Source of the DNA: Sphingobium sp. DEHP117
Lineage (GTDB): Bacteria > Pseudomonadota > Alphaproteobacteria > Sphingomonadales > Sphingomonadaceae
Reading direction: 5' to 3'
Assembly (NCBI RefSeq): GCF_030867385.1
Contig: NZ_JAPFBJ010000004.1
Location: 124,001 to 188,000 of the forward strand
DNA length: 64,000 nucleotides
Position numbers and translations under genes: made by a program. Shown here piece after piece: positions 31,498 through 39,276 of this stretch (positions are counted from its first letter, which is position 1; every line of letters begins with the position of its first letter). The notes below the pieces were generated by a model, which ran no database searches, was not told the origin of the DNA, and saw only the letters and a list, made by a program, of their open reading frames with translations.

Positions 31498-32322
31498 TCA
31501 TCTCCCGGCAGCCGCTGAAATCAGTCGGCCGACCGTGATCGCGTCGGCCGGCGGGCGCGCCTGTCGCAGACGGGCGGCGGGATTGAAGGGCCTGAGGCGT
31601 CGGACCGGGAAACGACTGGCCCCGCGCGCGGCGAGATCGTCCCAGAGTCTGACGAGGCCGCCCTTGCCGGTCACCGTCCATTCCTGTCCGGGATTGGGGT
31701 GCGTCGACCAGGAGTCGAACACGGCCCGTTCGAACTCCGGGATTGCGGCAACGCCGAGGGTTTTCGGCCTCGGGATATTGCCCCAGCAGAGCCGCCCTTC
31801 GATGAAGACATTGAGAATGGGCGAGTGCAGCACCGGCGTGTCAGCCACGGGGCGCTCGCTGGCCGGCAGCGCGTAGACCCCGAGCCCCGCGCGCGTGGCG
31901 ACGAACAGATGGGCCGGGTATGGCACCGCGACGGTAGTGCGCCGTGCGAGCGCCCGAAGGCCATCGGGGGGCGACGACAGCGCAAAATAGGCTTGGCGCA
32001 CCTGCTCCGGCACCCACCAGGCGAGGACGTCCGGGTGGGAGACAAGCACATTGGCCGGCAGGATCTCTGGAACCGCGGTCCGGCCCAGCGCCTCTGTCCA
32101 TTGGCGCAGCTGTGCCCGCGACAGGGGCACGCCGGCGGCGATCGTCGGACGCCCGTCCGCATCGTGCTCGACGGCATGCATGCTGGCGAAGGCCGCCGCA
32201 TCCGGCCTTGGAGCGCCATAAGGGCTGGGCGTGCGGGGCGTTCCCGCCTGATAGAGCAGAACGGCGTTGGTCAGGACGAGACCGCCGCCAGTGGTTTCGA
32301 AGTGGCTGCTGTGATCGGACAT
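31498..32322 (-). CDS. PRTRC system protein B
   Basis: The 274-residue protein starts MSDHSSHFETTGGGLVLTNA and contains GLGVYALPASERPVADTPVL, HSPILNVFIEGRLCWGNIPR, and FERAVFDSWSTHPNPGQEW. These match PRTRC protein B, which comparative studies have suggested has an E2-like fold with a conserved cysteine; here the cysteine in RLCWGN is the candidate. It lies two bases before protein A and seven bases after protein F. The start at 32322 is a clear ATG. Confidence 0.85.
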   Translation of the reverse strand: MSDHSSHFETTGGGLVLTNAVLLYQAGTPRTPSPYGAPRPDAAAFASMHAVEHDADGRPTIAAGVPLSRAQLRQWTEALGRTAVPEILPANVLVSHPDVLAWWVPEQVRQAYFALSSPPDGLRALARRTTVAVPYPAHLFVATRAGLGVYALPASERPVADTPVLHSPILNVFIEGRLCWGNIPRPKTLGVAAIPEFERAVFDSWSTHPNPGQEWTVTGKGGLVRLWDDLAARGASRFPVRRLRPFNPAARLRQARPPADAITVGRLISAAAGR

Positions 32323-32329
32323 GACGGCC

Positions 32330-33421
32330 TCACGGATTGGGTGGGTCGAAGCGGACGAGGTCCTGGGCGGCGAGCAGGAACTGGACGCCGAGGCGCAGGC
32401 TTGCGAACCAGTCGTCGATCCGGCTGACATCGGGCAGCGGGCAGATGCCGCAGACGTCCATGAAGCCCATTTCCATGCCGTGGCGGGCGACATCGTCGAG
32501 CTCGCGCGCGAACTCATCGAAAGGCACGAGCGTCAACGGCGGCAGGGACGAGCATTCCTCGATCCCCGGCACATATTCGTAGAGAATGTCGGTATCGAAG
32601 TGCCAGGCGTTGCGGTCCGATGGCAGCCGCTTGAGCGCCTTGTGCGCGTCGCGAAGCTGGCAGAGCGCCTCGCGCAGGCCCTTCGGAAGGGCGGCCGGTT
32701 TCGCCGCGTTCGCGCCGATCATCCAGTCAGGCCGGCGCGCGTTCATCTCCGAAGGCATGGTCTGCTCTTCGAGTTCCTCGGCGCTGAGGCCGTGATAGGC
32801 GATCAGGCTCTGGCGCGCGCCCTCGTCGTCGATCTCCCCGTCCCAGTAATACATGGAGATTTCGTCGAAGAGGTCCTGGTAGCCGAAGATCGGGAGCGCG
32901 GTGCCGAGGGTTTCGCCGAGCGCCGCATAGGCCGCGGCACGCCAGGGGGTGGGCGCCTCGCCGGTTTCGATCCAGCCGAGATCCAGCTGTCCGAGGCTGT
33001 CACACGCGACCGCGATCGCCGGCGGGTTGGCGTCTTCGCCGGTGAGGACCGCGATCCGCAGGTCGACGATTTCGATCGGGTCCAGGATCTCGAGCACGGC
33101 AGCGTTGAAAACCTGCTCGATGCGGCGGCGGGCACTCACACGGGTGTATTGCTTGGCGCTCGGCTCTCGCCCCGCGACCCAGCGGCCGATCAGCTTGTGG
33201 TGATTGCTGAGGGGCTGGTCGAAGGTCGCGGGAATGTCGGCCGATAACGCGACCGTTCGCCCCGCGAGGTCAACCGAGGGGCGCGAGCCTGAGACCGGGA
33301 GGAGGCTGGAGCGGCTCCGGCGCTTCGCCTTTGCCGTTGTCGGGATCGGGGAGGATCCGCGCGTGAAGCGCCTTGGCCTGGGCGCTGCAGGAAGGCTGGG
33401 GGAACTCGCTCGTGTTGCCAT
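32330..33421 (-). CDS. PRTRC system protein F (start uncertain)
   Basis: The reliable part begins near DIPATFDQPLSNHHKLIGRW, about codon 62 of the open frame, and continues with a conserved body (WRAAAYAALGETLGTALPIF, PDVSRIDDWFASLRLGVQFL). The first 55 codons of the frame are Arg/Ser/Pro-rich and overlap a small GTG-started ORF in another frame, so they are probably not coding. No ATG, GTG or TTG occurs near the expected start, hence either an unusual start or the ATG at 33421 is used. It is one of the least understood PRTRC proteins. Confidence 0.75.
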   Translation of the reverse strand: MATRASSPSLPAAPRPRRFTRGSSPIPTTAKAKRRSRSSLLPVSGSRPSVDLAGRTVALSADIPATFDQPLSNHHKLIGRWVAGREPSAKQYTRVSARRRIEQVFNAAVLEILDPIEIVDLRIAVLTGEDANPPAIAVACDSLGQLDLGWIETGEAPTPWRAAAYAALGETLGTALPIFGYQDLFDEISMYYWDGEIDDEGARQSLIAYHGLSAEELEEQTMPSEMNARRPDWMIGANAAKPAALPKGLREALCQLRDAHKALKRLPSDRNAWHFDTDILYEYVPGIEECSSLPPLTLVPFDEFARELDDVARHGMEMGFMDVCGICPLPDVSRIDDWFASLRLGVQFLLAAQDLVRFDPPNP

Positions 33422-33494
33422 CGTCGTGCTCGATCCATTCGAGGAGCGTCTTGCGCGGTGCGGCGGGGATCGGCGCGTCGTTGCCGCAGGGCAC
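33270..33494 (-). CDS. Small ORF inside the PRTRC cassette, 74 aa
   Basis: A GTG at 33494, two bases after the protein C stop, opens a frame that begins with PCGNDAPIPAAPRKTLLEWI and continues HDDGNTSEFPQPSCSAQAKA. Its composition is protein-like, whereas the overlapping frame of protein F is not, so this is probably the real product. It is soluble, proline-rich at its end, and has no recognised domain. It lies between C and F, so it may be a further, less conserved member of the cassette. Confidence 0.6.
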   Translation of the reverse strand: MPCGNDAPIPAAPRKTLLEWIEHDDGNTSEFPQPSCSAQAKALHARILPDPDNGKGEAPEPLQPPPGLRLAPLG

Positions 33495-33496
33495 GA

Positions 33497-33703
33497 TCAG
33501 CCCTTGGTGCCGACGGCGCGGCGATATTCGGTGACGTGGGCGGTGCCCGACACGCCGGCGTCCACCGCCTCGGCAGTGAGAATCGCCGGGTAGAGGGTAG
33601 CATGATAGGCGCGCAGAGCTTGGCGGTCGTCCGCAAGGTGCGGCGGCACGGGCAGGTCGATGCCGTCGTAGCGATAGGCGCGGGTGAGCTGGTTGATCTG
33701 CAT
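33497..33703 (-). CDS. PRTRC system protein C, ubiquitin-like candidate
   Basis: This 68-residue protein starts MQINQLTRAYRYDGIDLPVP and ends TEYRRAVGTKG. Size, strand-helix pattern and the C-terminal glycine fit PRTRC protein C, which has been proposed to be a beta-grasp, ubiquitin-like protein. The exposed C-terminal glycine would be the site adenylated by the ThiF protein and cut by the JAMM protein A. It lies two bases before the small ORF and 48 bases after protein E. Confidence 0.8.
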   Translation of the reverse strand: MQINQLTRAYRYDGIDLPVPPHLADDRQALRAYHATLYPAILTAEAVDAGVSGTAHVTEYRRAVGTKG

Positions 33704-33751
33704 GGCTGGCCTTCCGGGCTGGTGGTGATCGGGAAGTTCAAGGGCGGCGCG

Positions 33752-34177
33752 TCACCAGAGGCTGGCGGGCTCCTCGGCCTTGGCATCGACCGGCGGGCTG
33801 CTGGGAGCCGGCGTCTTCGGTGAGGCTGCAGGCGCGGGCGTCTTGGGCGCAGCCGCCTTGGCTTTGGCTGCCTCGGCGGCGGCCGCCCGTGCGGCTTCGG
33901 CAGCCTGTCGCTGCTCCGCGATCTGATCGGCAAGGGTGCGGCGCGAGGCGATGAGCTGGCCGAGCGCGCCGTCAGGGCCCCGGGCGAGCTCCGCATCGAT
34001 TTCTGCGGCGGTCGCCGTGATCGAGATCGGCCGGGTTTCGCTGGCCTCGAGATTGTCCTTTGCGCCTTCGGCCTTGCGCGGAAGGATGGTCAGGGTGACC
34101 GTGTCGTTGGCGCCGGCGACAAGATCGAAGCCGAGCGAGTAGCGGGCGAGCATAGGAAGAAGGCTGGAGATCAGCAT
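33752..34177 (-). CDS. PRTRC system protein E
   Basis: The ATG at 34177 opens a 141-residue product: MLISSLLPMLARYSLGFDLV, GANDTVTLTILPRKAEGAKD, then an alanine-rich coiled-coil (ADQIAEQRQAAEAARAAAAE) and a Pro/Lys tail. This matches PRTRC protein E. The long frame reaching 34417 overlaps parB and is a shadow. It lies 35 bases after parB and 48 bases before protein C, in one transcription unit. Its molecular role is unknown. Confidence 0.8.
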   Translation of the reverse strand: MLISSLLPMLARYSLGFDLVAGANDTVTLTILPRKAEGAKDNLEASETRPISITATAAEIDAELARGPDGALGQLIASRRTLADQIAEQRQAAEAARAAAAEAAKAKAAAPKTPAPAASPKTPAPSSPPVDAKAEEPASLW

Positions 34178-34212
34178 GGCGTTCGGTCCTTGTGTGAGAT
34201 TGGAGAAGCGGG

Positions 34213-35862
34213 TCAGGCGGCTTGTCGGGAGAGCGGCTCTTCGGCTTGGGCCGGCACGGGGGGCGGGCCATATTGGCCGTCGAGCGTCATCGAGCTCGGC
34301 AGGCGGCCGGCCCAGTCGAAGCCGGTGGCGTTGAGCATGCCAGCGATCAGGTCGGCCTTCTTCGCACTGAGCAGCTTGGCGAACGCCTTTTCGCTTACAT
34401 GCGCGACGAGGCCGCACTCCTGGGCGATGAACCTGAGTTCGTCCTTGGTGTAGCGCTCGAGGAATGTCTTATCGACCTGCCAGACATCGCGCAGGTCGAC
34501 GTCGAAGGTCCGGGCGAGGTCGGCGACATGGCCGAAGGTGAGCACATCCTTGGCATAAGCGGCGCCGATCGCGGAAAGCACCTTCTCGGCCTGAGCCTCG
34601 GGCAACGCGCGGATCTCCGCGATCTTGGCGCTGTAGGCGAGCTCCGGGAACGAGGCGCCCACCAGCAGGCCGGCGCGGGCCTTCAGCGTCTCCGGTTTGA
34701 TCTGCGAGAGCGTGCCCGACATCGCGGCGACCAGGATCGCGGTCTGGGCGTGCGCGGCATTGCCGGCGAGCGCACGGGCGAGCGCGGTGCGCCACGTCGC
34801 CTCGCGCAGGTCGCTGGTGCGGCCGGCGATCGACTTGACGGTGACCGTTGGCTTGTGCGCCTGGACTATACTGCCCTTGGATTGAACGACAGTGGGCGGC
34901 GTGGATGCGGGCGTGGCTGCCGTGCCCGAAGGCGAGGCGCGGTCGCCTGCCTCTTCCTGATCGTCCGCTTCCGGCGGGCTCTGGTCGATGGCGTCGTCTT
35001 CGTCGTCATCCTGTTCCTCGTCCTCGATGTCGTCTGCGGGCGGCGGCGCCGCTGCCTTGGCCGCGGCAGCGGCGCGCTCCTGCTCCTCGCGTTGGGCGGT
35101 TTCCCACGCCTCGGTCTTGAGCTGGAAGCAGCCCGGATTGGTGCAATGGCCGTCATCGACATGGGTTTCGAACAGGGTTCGCTGTGCGGCCGAGTTGAAC
35201 GGACAGGTGGTGCAGTCGGTCTTGTCGAAGCACGCCGCGCCGAGATTCTGGGTGACGCGCATGAGGAGGTCGCGGGTCTTGCTGACATCGAGACCGGAGC
35301 CCAGGATGGTCTCGAGGGCCTTGTCCTGCTTGTCGGCGGGGATCGCGGCGAGGAGTTCAGCATGGCCGACCTTGATCCGCCGTTCGTCGAGCGCAAGTTT
35401 GACCGCCTCGGAGAGTTCGGCGAGCGCCAGGCGGCGATCGAGCTTGGCCCGCGACCAGCCCAGACGCCGCGCGGCCTCGGCGCGATCGTTACGGCATGCG
35501 GCGAGCACGCGAACGGCCGCGTCCGCTTGTTCCGTCTCCGAGGCGTCGTCGCGATTGTCGTTCTCGTCGATTGCCGCCTCGAGGGCCTCCTGGTCGGTCA
35601 TCTCGCGGATGATCGCGGGCACCTCGCCGTCGGAACCGAACGCTTCCAGCGCCGCCCTGTACCGGCGCTCGCCGGCGACGATGGCGTAGCTATCGTCCGA
35701 GCTGGGTGCCGGACGAACCAGGATCGGCTGCAGGATGCCACGAATGCGGATCGAAGCGACGAGATCGTCGTGCTTTTTCCGGTCGAAATAGCGACGCGGA
35801 TTGTCGCCCTTGACGATGCGCGAGAGCGGCAGCGTGGCGCAGCTCGGTTCTGGAGTGCTCAA
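34213..35862 (-). CDS. PRTRC system ParB-family protein (TTG start)
   Basis: The 549-residue protein has an N-terminal ParB/Srx domain with NPRRYFDRKKHDDLVASIRI and the box GERRYRAALEAF at 64-75, then a helix-turn-helix around ARRLGWSRAKLDRRLALAEL at about 131-150. A cysteine cluster (C211, C217, C220, C240, C245) could bind zinc or an Fe-S cluster. A long acidic linker and a conserved C-terminal domain follow. The start is TTG at 35862, seven bases after GAGGAG. In PRTRC loci this ParB replaces or accompanies the normal partition ParB. A pyrimidine tract (35939-35960) lies upstream. Confidence 0.9.
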   Translation of the reverse strand: MSTPEPSCATLPLSRIVKGDNPRRYFDRKKHDDLVASIRIRGILQPILVRPAPSSDDSYAIVAGERRYRAALEAFGSDGEVPAIIREMTDQEALEAAIDENDNRDDASETEQADAAVRVLAACRNDRAEAARRLGWSRAKLDRRLALAELSEAVKLALDERRIKVGHAELLAAIPADKQDKALETILGSGLDVSKTRDLLMRVTQNLGAACFDKTDCTTCPFNSAAQRTLFETHVDDGHCTNPGCFQLKTEAWETAQREEQERAAAAAKAAAPPPADDIEDEEQDDDEDDAIDQSPPEADDQEEAGDRASPSGTAATPASTPPTVVQSKGSIVQAHKPTVTVKSIAGRTSDLREATWRTALARALAGNAAHAQTAILVAAMSGTLSQIKPETLKARAGLLVGASFPELAYSAKIAEIRALPEAQAEKVLSAIGAAYAKDVLTFGHVADLARTFDVDLRDVWQVDKTFLERYTKDELRFIAQECGLVAHVSEKAFAKLLSAKKADLIAGMLNATGFDWAGRLPSSMTLDGQYGPPPVPAQAEEPLSRQAA

Positions 35863-36021
35863 GACGGATCTCCTCGTGGAATGGGAAGGCCGGGTCGGCC
35901 GGGGTCGCGTGCCTTCGGTTCTGCGAGCCTCACGCTCGCCTTCCCCCTCCCCTCGCGCGGCCCGGAGGGCTGGAAGAGCGCGCAGTCGATTTCGAAAGGT
36001 TGGATTTGCCCGCGGACGCGG

Positions 36022-36121
36022 TCAGTAATCGTCGGCGAGCATGACGGTGAGGACGCGCCGAGTGATCGAGGCATCTGCCGGGTCTTCGGAGCCGCACTCG
36101 AGCGCCATGTCGTAATAGATC
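36022..36121 (-). pseudogene. C-terminal fragment of DUF3768 gene, cut off by IS110-family insertion
   Basis: Reading toward lower coordinates from 36121, the frame gives IYYDMALECGSEDPADASIT and RRVLTVMLADDY, then TGA at 36022. This is the typical end of DUF3768 proteins. Its other half is at 37645-37900. Joining the two across one AGATC gives an intact 351-base frame, 116 residues. The gene is therefore inactive here. DUF3768 proteins are common on alphaproteobacterial plasmids and of unknown function. Confidence 0.9.
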
Positions 36122-36179
36122 CTATGCAGATCGGTTTCGGCTATTCCGTTGAACCGTCAACTTTCGCGGAGAACGTCTC

Positions 36180-37331
36180 ATGGAGAACCAGTCATCGGAT
36201 TATTGCGTTCAGACCTCTGTCATTGTCAGCGTCGAACTCAGCAAACGCACTTGGCTTGTGGCATCGCTTACGCCAGGTGCGGCTAAGATCTCGCTGCGTA
36301 CGATTCCCGCGGGCGACAGCGCAGCCCTACTCGGTCACCTTCGCAATCTCGAAAGCAAGACGGGCGAGCGTATTGGTAAGCCCGCCGCCATTCGCCTATG
36401 CTTCGAGATCGGCTATGATGGCTTCTGGCTGGCACGACTGTTGCGGGCAAATGGCATCGATACTTACGTTCTTGATCCTGCCAGCTTCCTTGTATCGCGC
36501 CGCGGCAAGCGCGTGAAGACTGACCGCATCGACGCCGAAGCCATGATCGGTATCCTCAAAGCCTATCTCGCAGGTGACAAAAGCGTGTGTCGTGTCGTGG
36601 ATGTGCCAACGCCGGATGAGGAAGATGCGCGCCGAGTCATGCGCGAGCGTGGCGATCTTGTGCACGAGCGCACCCGGATTATTTCGCGAATTAGGGGACT
36701 ACTGGCCTTACAAGGCATCCAGTCGGTCAAAGCGATCAGCGGCGGTGACTGGTCAAAGCAACTCGACGATATGCGTACCGGCGATGGACGGCTGCTGCCG
36801 CCAAACCTTCGTCGCCAGATTGAGCGGTGCTTCGGTCGCCTCGAGCTGCTCAATGAACAGATCAAAAGCATTGAACGCGACCGCGCCGATGTGGTTCTGG
36901 ACGAAGCCTCGACGTTTCCGTGCCGCGAAAAAGCGATCCGTCTCGAGCAACTCAAGGGCATCGGTGCCAACAGCGCAGTGATGCTTGTTGCCGAGGTGTT
37001 TTGCCGCAAGTTTGAAAGCCGACGACACGTCGCTGCTTTTCTTGGGCTGGCCCCCGCGCCCTACGCGAGTGGAGACGTCTCACGCGATCAGGGCATTAGC
37101 AAGGCTGGCAACCACGGAACGCGCGTTCTGATGGTGGAGCTTGCGTGGTGTTGGCTACGATATCAGCCAAGCAGCGAGTTGGCGGTTTGGTATCGCAACC
37201 GCTTCAAGGGAAACGGCGGGCGCGCGGCCAAGGTCGGGATTGTGGCGCTCGCCCGAAAATTGCTAATCGCGCTTTGGCGCTTCGTGGAAACCGGACTGGT
37301 CCCGCAGGGCGCCGAGCTCCGCGCCGTCTGA
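36180..37331 (+). CDS. IS110-family (DEDD) transposase
   Basis: The 383-residue protein has the RuvC-like DEDD domain: VSVELSKRTWLVA at the start (Glu in the first acidic position, as in a rhizobial subgroup), CFEIGYDGFWLARLL, and KRVKTDRIDAEAM with two aspartates. The C-terminal Transposase_20-type domain follows, with LAPAPYASGDVSRDQGISKA and the serine-bearing region GDVSRD. IS110 enzymes use a guide (bridge or seek) RNA made from the element's own non-coding end. The product is full length, so the element may be active. Confidence 0.93.
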   Translation: MENQSSDYCVQTSVIVSVELSKRTWLVASLTPGAAKISLRTIPAGDSAALLGHLRNLESKTGERIGKPAAIRLCFEIGYDGFWLARLLRANGIDTYVLDPASFLVSRRGKRVKTDRIDAEAMIGILKAYLAGDKSVCRVVDVPTPDEEDARRVMRERGDLVHERTRIISRIRGLLALQGIQSVKAISGGDWSKQLDDMRTGDGRLLPPNLRRQIERCFGRLELLNEQIKSIERDRADVVLDEASTFPCREKAIRLEQLKGIGANSAVMLVAEVFCRKFESRRHVAAFLGLAPAPYASGDVSRDQGISKAGNHGTRVLMVELAWCWLRYQPSSELAVWYRNRFKGNGGRAAKVGIVALARKLLIALWRFVETGLVPQGAELRAV

Positions 37332-37644
37332 TGCCTATGTTGCAACAGGCTCAATAAGGCGACGCGGGTTGGTGCGATGCGTGACCGGGAAGATTGATGG
37401 CGCCTAGAAACGCCCAGTAGTAGTTTGGTCCGCATCCGCCTTTGCTCGATCCGAGGATGTGAATACGGATTATGGTACGCGGCTTCGGCCTCGACCGGAT
37501 ACAAGTCTATGCACGGATTGTGCATCAGCTGACCTCGGAACGATCGAAGCCAATCGATGGGATCTGAATACGGCGGCAATGGAGCCGGAAGCCTCACGGG
37601 AAAGGATACACAGAATGTGTTCTTGACAACCGTTTCCTCATACA
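37332..37644 (+). ncRNA. Candidate guide (seek/bridge) RNA region of the IS110-family element
   Basis: The 313 bases between the transposase stop and the element's right border have no gene of their own. A long minus-strand frame runs through, but it starts in the broken DUF3768 gene. In the IS1111 subgroup the guide RNA is encoded in this downstream end; in the IS110 subgroup it is upstream. The short left and long right ends here favour the first arrangement. No RNA fold is claimed. Confidence 0.4.
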
Positions 37645-37900
37645 AGATCTTGAAGAGGACTCGCTGCCCCTGCAGGTCGAAGGCGCCGAAGTCGCGTTCG
37701 GGGCCATCACCCGGCTGGAACGCGTAACGGCGCACGGCCGCAAGCAACGCGGCCTGGGCGAGTACCTCAGCGATCCCCTCGCCGTCGCCTGAAAGCCGGG
37801 CGAGACAGTTGCGCGTGACCATGATCCGCGCGTTGGGGTCGAGGCCGTGCCGGCAGCGATCGTTGAGCTGGGTGATGCGTTCGGTGACGGGGACTGTCAT
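37645..37900 (-). pseudogene. N-terminal fragment of DUF3768 gene
   Basis: The start ATG at 37900 follows GGAGG and overlaps the PP-loop gene stop by four bases. The frame reads MTVPVTERITQLNDRCRHGL and reaches GAFDLQGQRVLFKI, then enters the insertion sequence and continues as a long chance fusion on the minus strand. Translation of the fused frame would give an abnormal protein. The C-terminal piece is at 36022-36121. Confidence 0.88.
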
Positions 37901-38865
37901 GCTGCCTCCAACAGGCCGGCGTTGAACATGTCGAGCCACTCCGCCATTGTCGGTCGTTCGGGGAGCGGGACGTGCCCTGCCACGTCCTGGAAGCGGATGA
38001 GATCGGCCGGCGCATCGCGGATGATCGCGTCGATGTCGGCCGCAGGGAGCAGTTCTTCGGCGCGGATGAAGTCGGTCATTCGGCCCGGGCGGGTCGCAGT
38101 CGAACGGCGCCAGAGGCCTTCGACCGTGCGCAGGCGTGGAGCTGCGCGCGCTTCGACAAGGACGATGAGCCTGAGGCACCAGGAAGGCAGCGCTCGGACC
38201 TCGTCGGGCTTCATCGCCCCGCAGATGAAACAGCTCGATTTTGGTGGCACCGGCAGACCTGCGGCCTCTATGCGCGCGATGCAGGCGGCGCGGTTCCAGC
38301 CCCATTCGCGCAAGGGGTAGCGGCATTCGAACAGATCGTTCGCGATGGCGGACGCATGGTTATAGCGGCGCGTGTCGGCGGGCGAGGCATCATACCCGAT
38401 GAGGCGTATGACCTTCTGGCCTCTGGCCCAGGCGGCCTTTGCCGGCTCCCATTGCTTCAGGAAAGCGTCCTGCGGAGCCACTTTCCACTTAAGACTGCAG
38501 CTGTGGCGCCCGAGGCTGATGCTGGGGAGTGTGGCATTGGTGAGGACATTGGCCAGCAGGTCGTAATAGGGCGGCCAGTGCTTGAAGCGCTTTGGCGTGT
38601 AGCGGACGGTCTCGTAGCGGATGCCGCGCGCGGCCATCCACGCCGCCATCATCTCCTGATAGACATAGGTCTCCGGCTTCTCGATGCCCGGGTCACCGGT
38701 GATCACGAGATCAGGCGGCGTGCCGCGGCTTTCGAGCTCGACGAGGAGCGCCGTGCTGTCGACGCCGATGCCATAGGCAAGCACGACGGGAGCCGGCTCG
38801 GCGACGCGGATATAGTCGATGTCACGGGGCCGCGCGGACGGCGCGGGGCGATCGCTGGCCAGCAT
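37897..38865 (-). CDS. PP-loop ATPase, PAPS-reductase-like
   Basis: The 322-residue protein has the adenylating PP-loop VLAYGIGVDSTALLVEL at about 28-44, related to PAPS reductase and ATP pyrophosphatases, here as GIGVDSTA instead of the classic SGGxDS. Two other conserved spots are SLGRHSCSLKWKVAPQ and KSSCFICGAMKPDE, with cysteines that may bind sulfur or a metal. Phage and plasmid proteins of this group include DNA-modifying enzymes such as the DndC type and nucleoside-modifying ones. No other dnd genes are nearby, so the substrate is open. It overlaps the broken DUF3768 gene by ATGA. Confidence 0.8.
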   Translation of the reverse strand: MLASDRPAPSARPRDIDYIRVAEPAPVVLAYGIGVDSTALLVELESRGTPPDLVITGDPGIEKPETYVYQEMMAAWMAARGIRYETVRYTPKRFKHWPPYYDLLANVLTNATLPSISLGRHSCSLKWKVAPQDAFLKQWEPAKAAWARGQKVIRLIGYDASPADTRRYNHASAIANDLFECRYPLREWGWNRAACIARIEAAGLPVPPKSSCFICGAMKPDEVRALPSWCLRLIVLVEARAAPRLRTVEGLWRRSTATRPGRMTDFIRAEELLPAADIDAIIRDAPADLIRFQDVAGHVPLPERPTMAEWLDMFNAGLLEAA

Positions 38866-39276
38866 GGGAGTCGCTCCGGTCTCGCGCAGCCATTCTGCGC
38901 GCCCGGCTCCCTTCCCCTCACCTCTCTGCCGTAGTCGCCGCCCGCTTTAGTCGCTGTCCTGCAGGCAAGATGTGCGATCGTAGAGGTCGAGATGACCCCC
39001 GAACTCGGCCGTTTGCGCCGTTGTCAGGTCGCGGTGGTCGTCGGCCTCTGCGGTGCTGGCCATCTCGATCATTGGATGGACGGACACGGGCGATGGCTCG
39101 TTTCGGGACGGCAATTTTACGTCGGGCTGCCCTAAGATAATGCATGTATCAAATGATGCCGGAATCGATGGATGACCGGCCTTCGCTGTCCTATAGAACT
39201 TTGTGCGAAGCGCCGAGTGCGTAGTTTGTGTGTCGGTTTGAACAAGTCCGCCGAGATGAGCATAGATGGCTGAACG
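38866..39276 (-). other. Leader region and possible truncated gene up to IS6100
   Basis: The first part is the leader of the PP-loop gene, with the hairpin CGCGCAG/CTGCGCG near 38882-38901 and a pyrimidine tract at 38907-38931. From about 39070 down to 38947 a minus-strand frame reads MIEMASTAEADDHRDLTTAQ and ends SCLQDSD. It lacks a clear ribosome-binding site and may be the remnant of a gene lost when IS6100 moved in. I see no known family. Confidence 0.35.

Larger units (their letters stand above)
36122..37644 (+). mobile_element. IS110-family insertion sequence, about 1.52 kb
   Basis: Both borders can be placed because the element splits a DUF3768 gene: AGATC occurs at 36117-36121 and again at 37645-37649, and removing everything between, with one AGATC, restores the frame. 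The element has only about 58 bases before its transposase gene but 313 bases after it. There are no long terminal inverted repeats, as usual for this family. The 5-bp repeat may be a shared target core rather than a staggered-cut duplication. Confidence 0.85.

Noticed and set aside
37163..37644. Minus-strand continuation of the DUF3768 frame into the insertion sequence
   Set aside because: The border of the element is fixed by the AGATC joint, so this part is transposon sequence read by chance, not gene.
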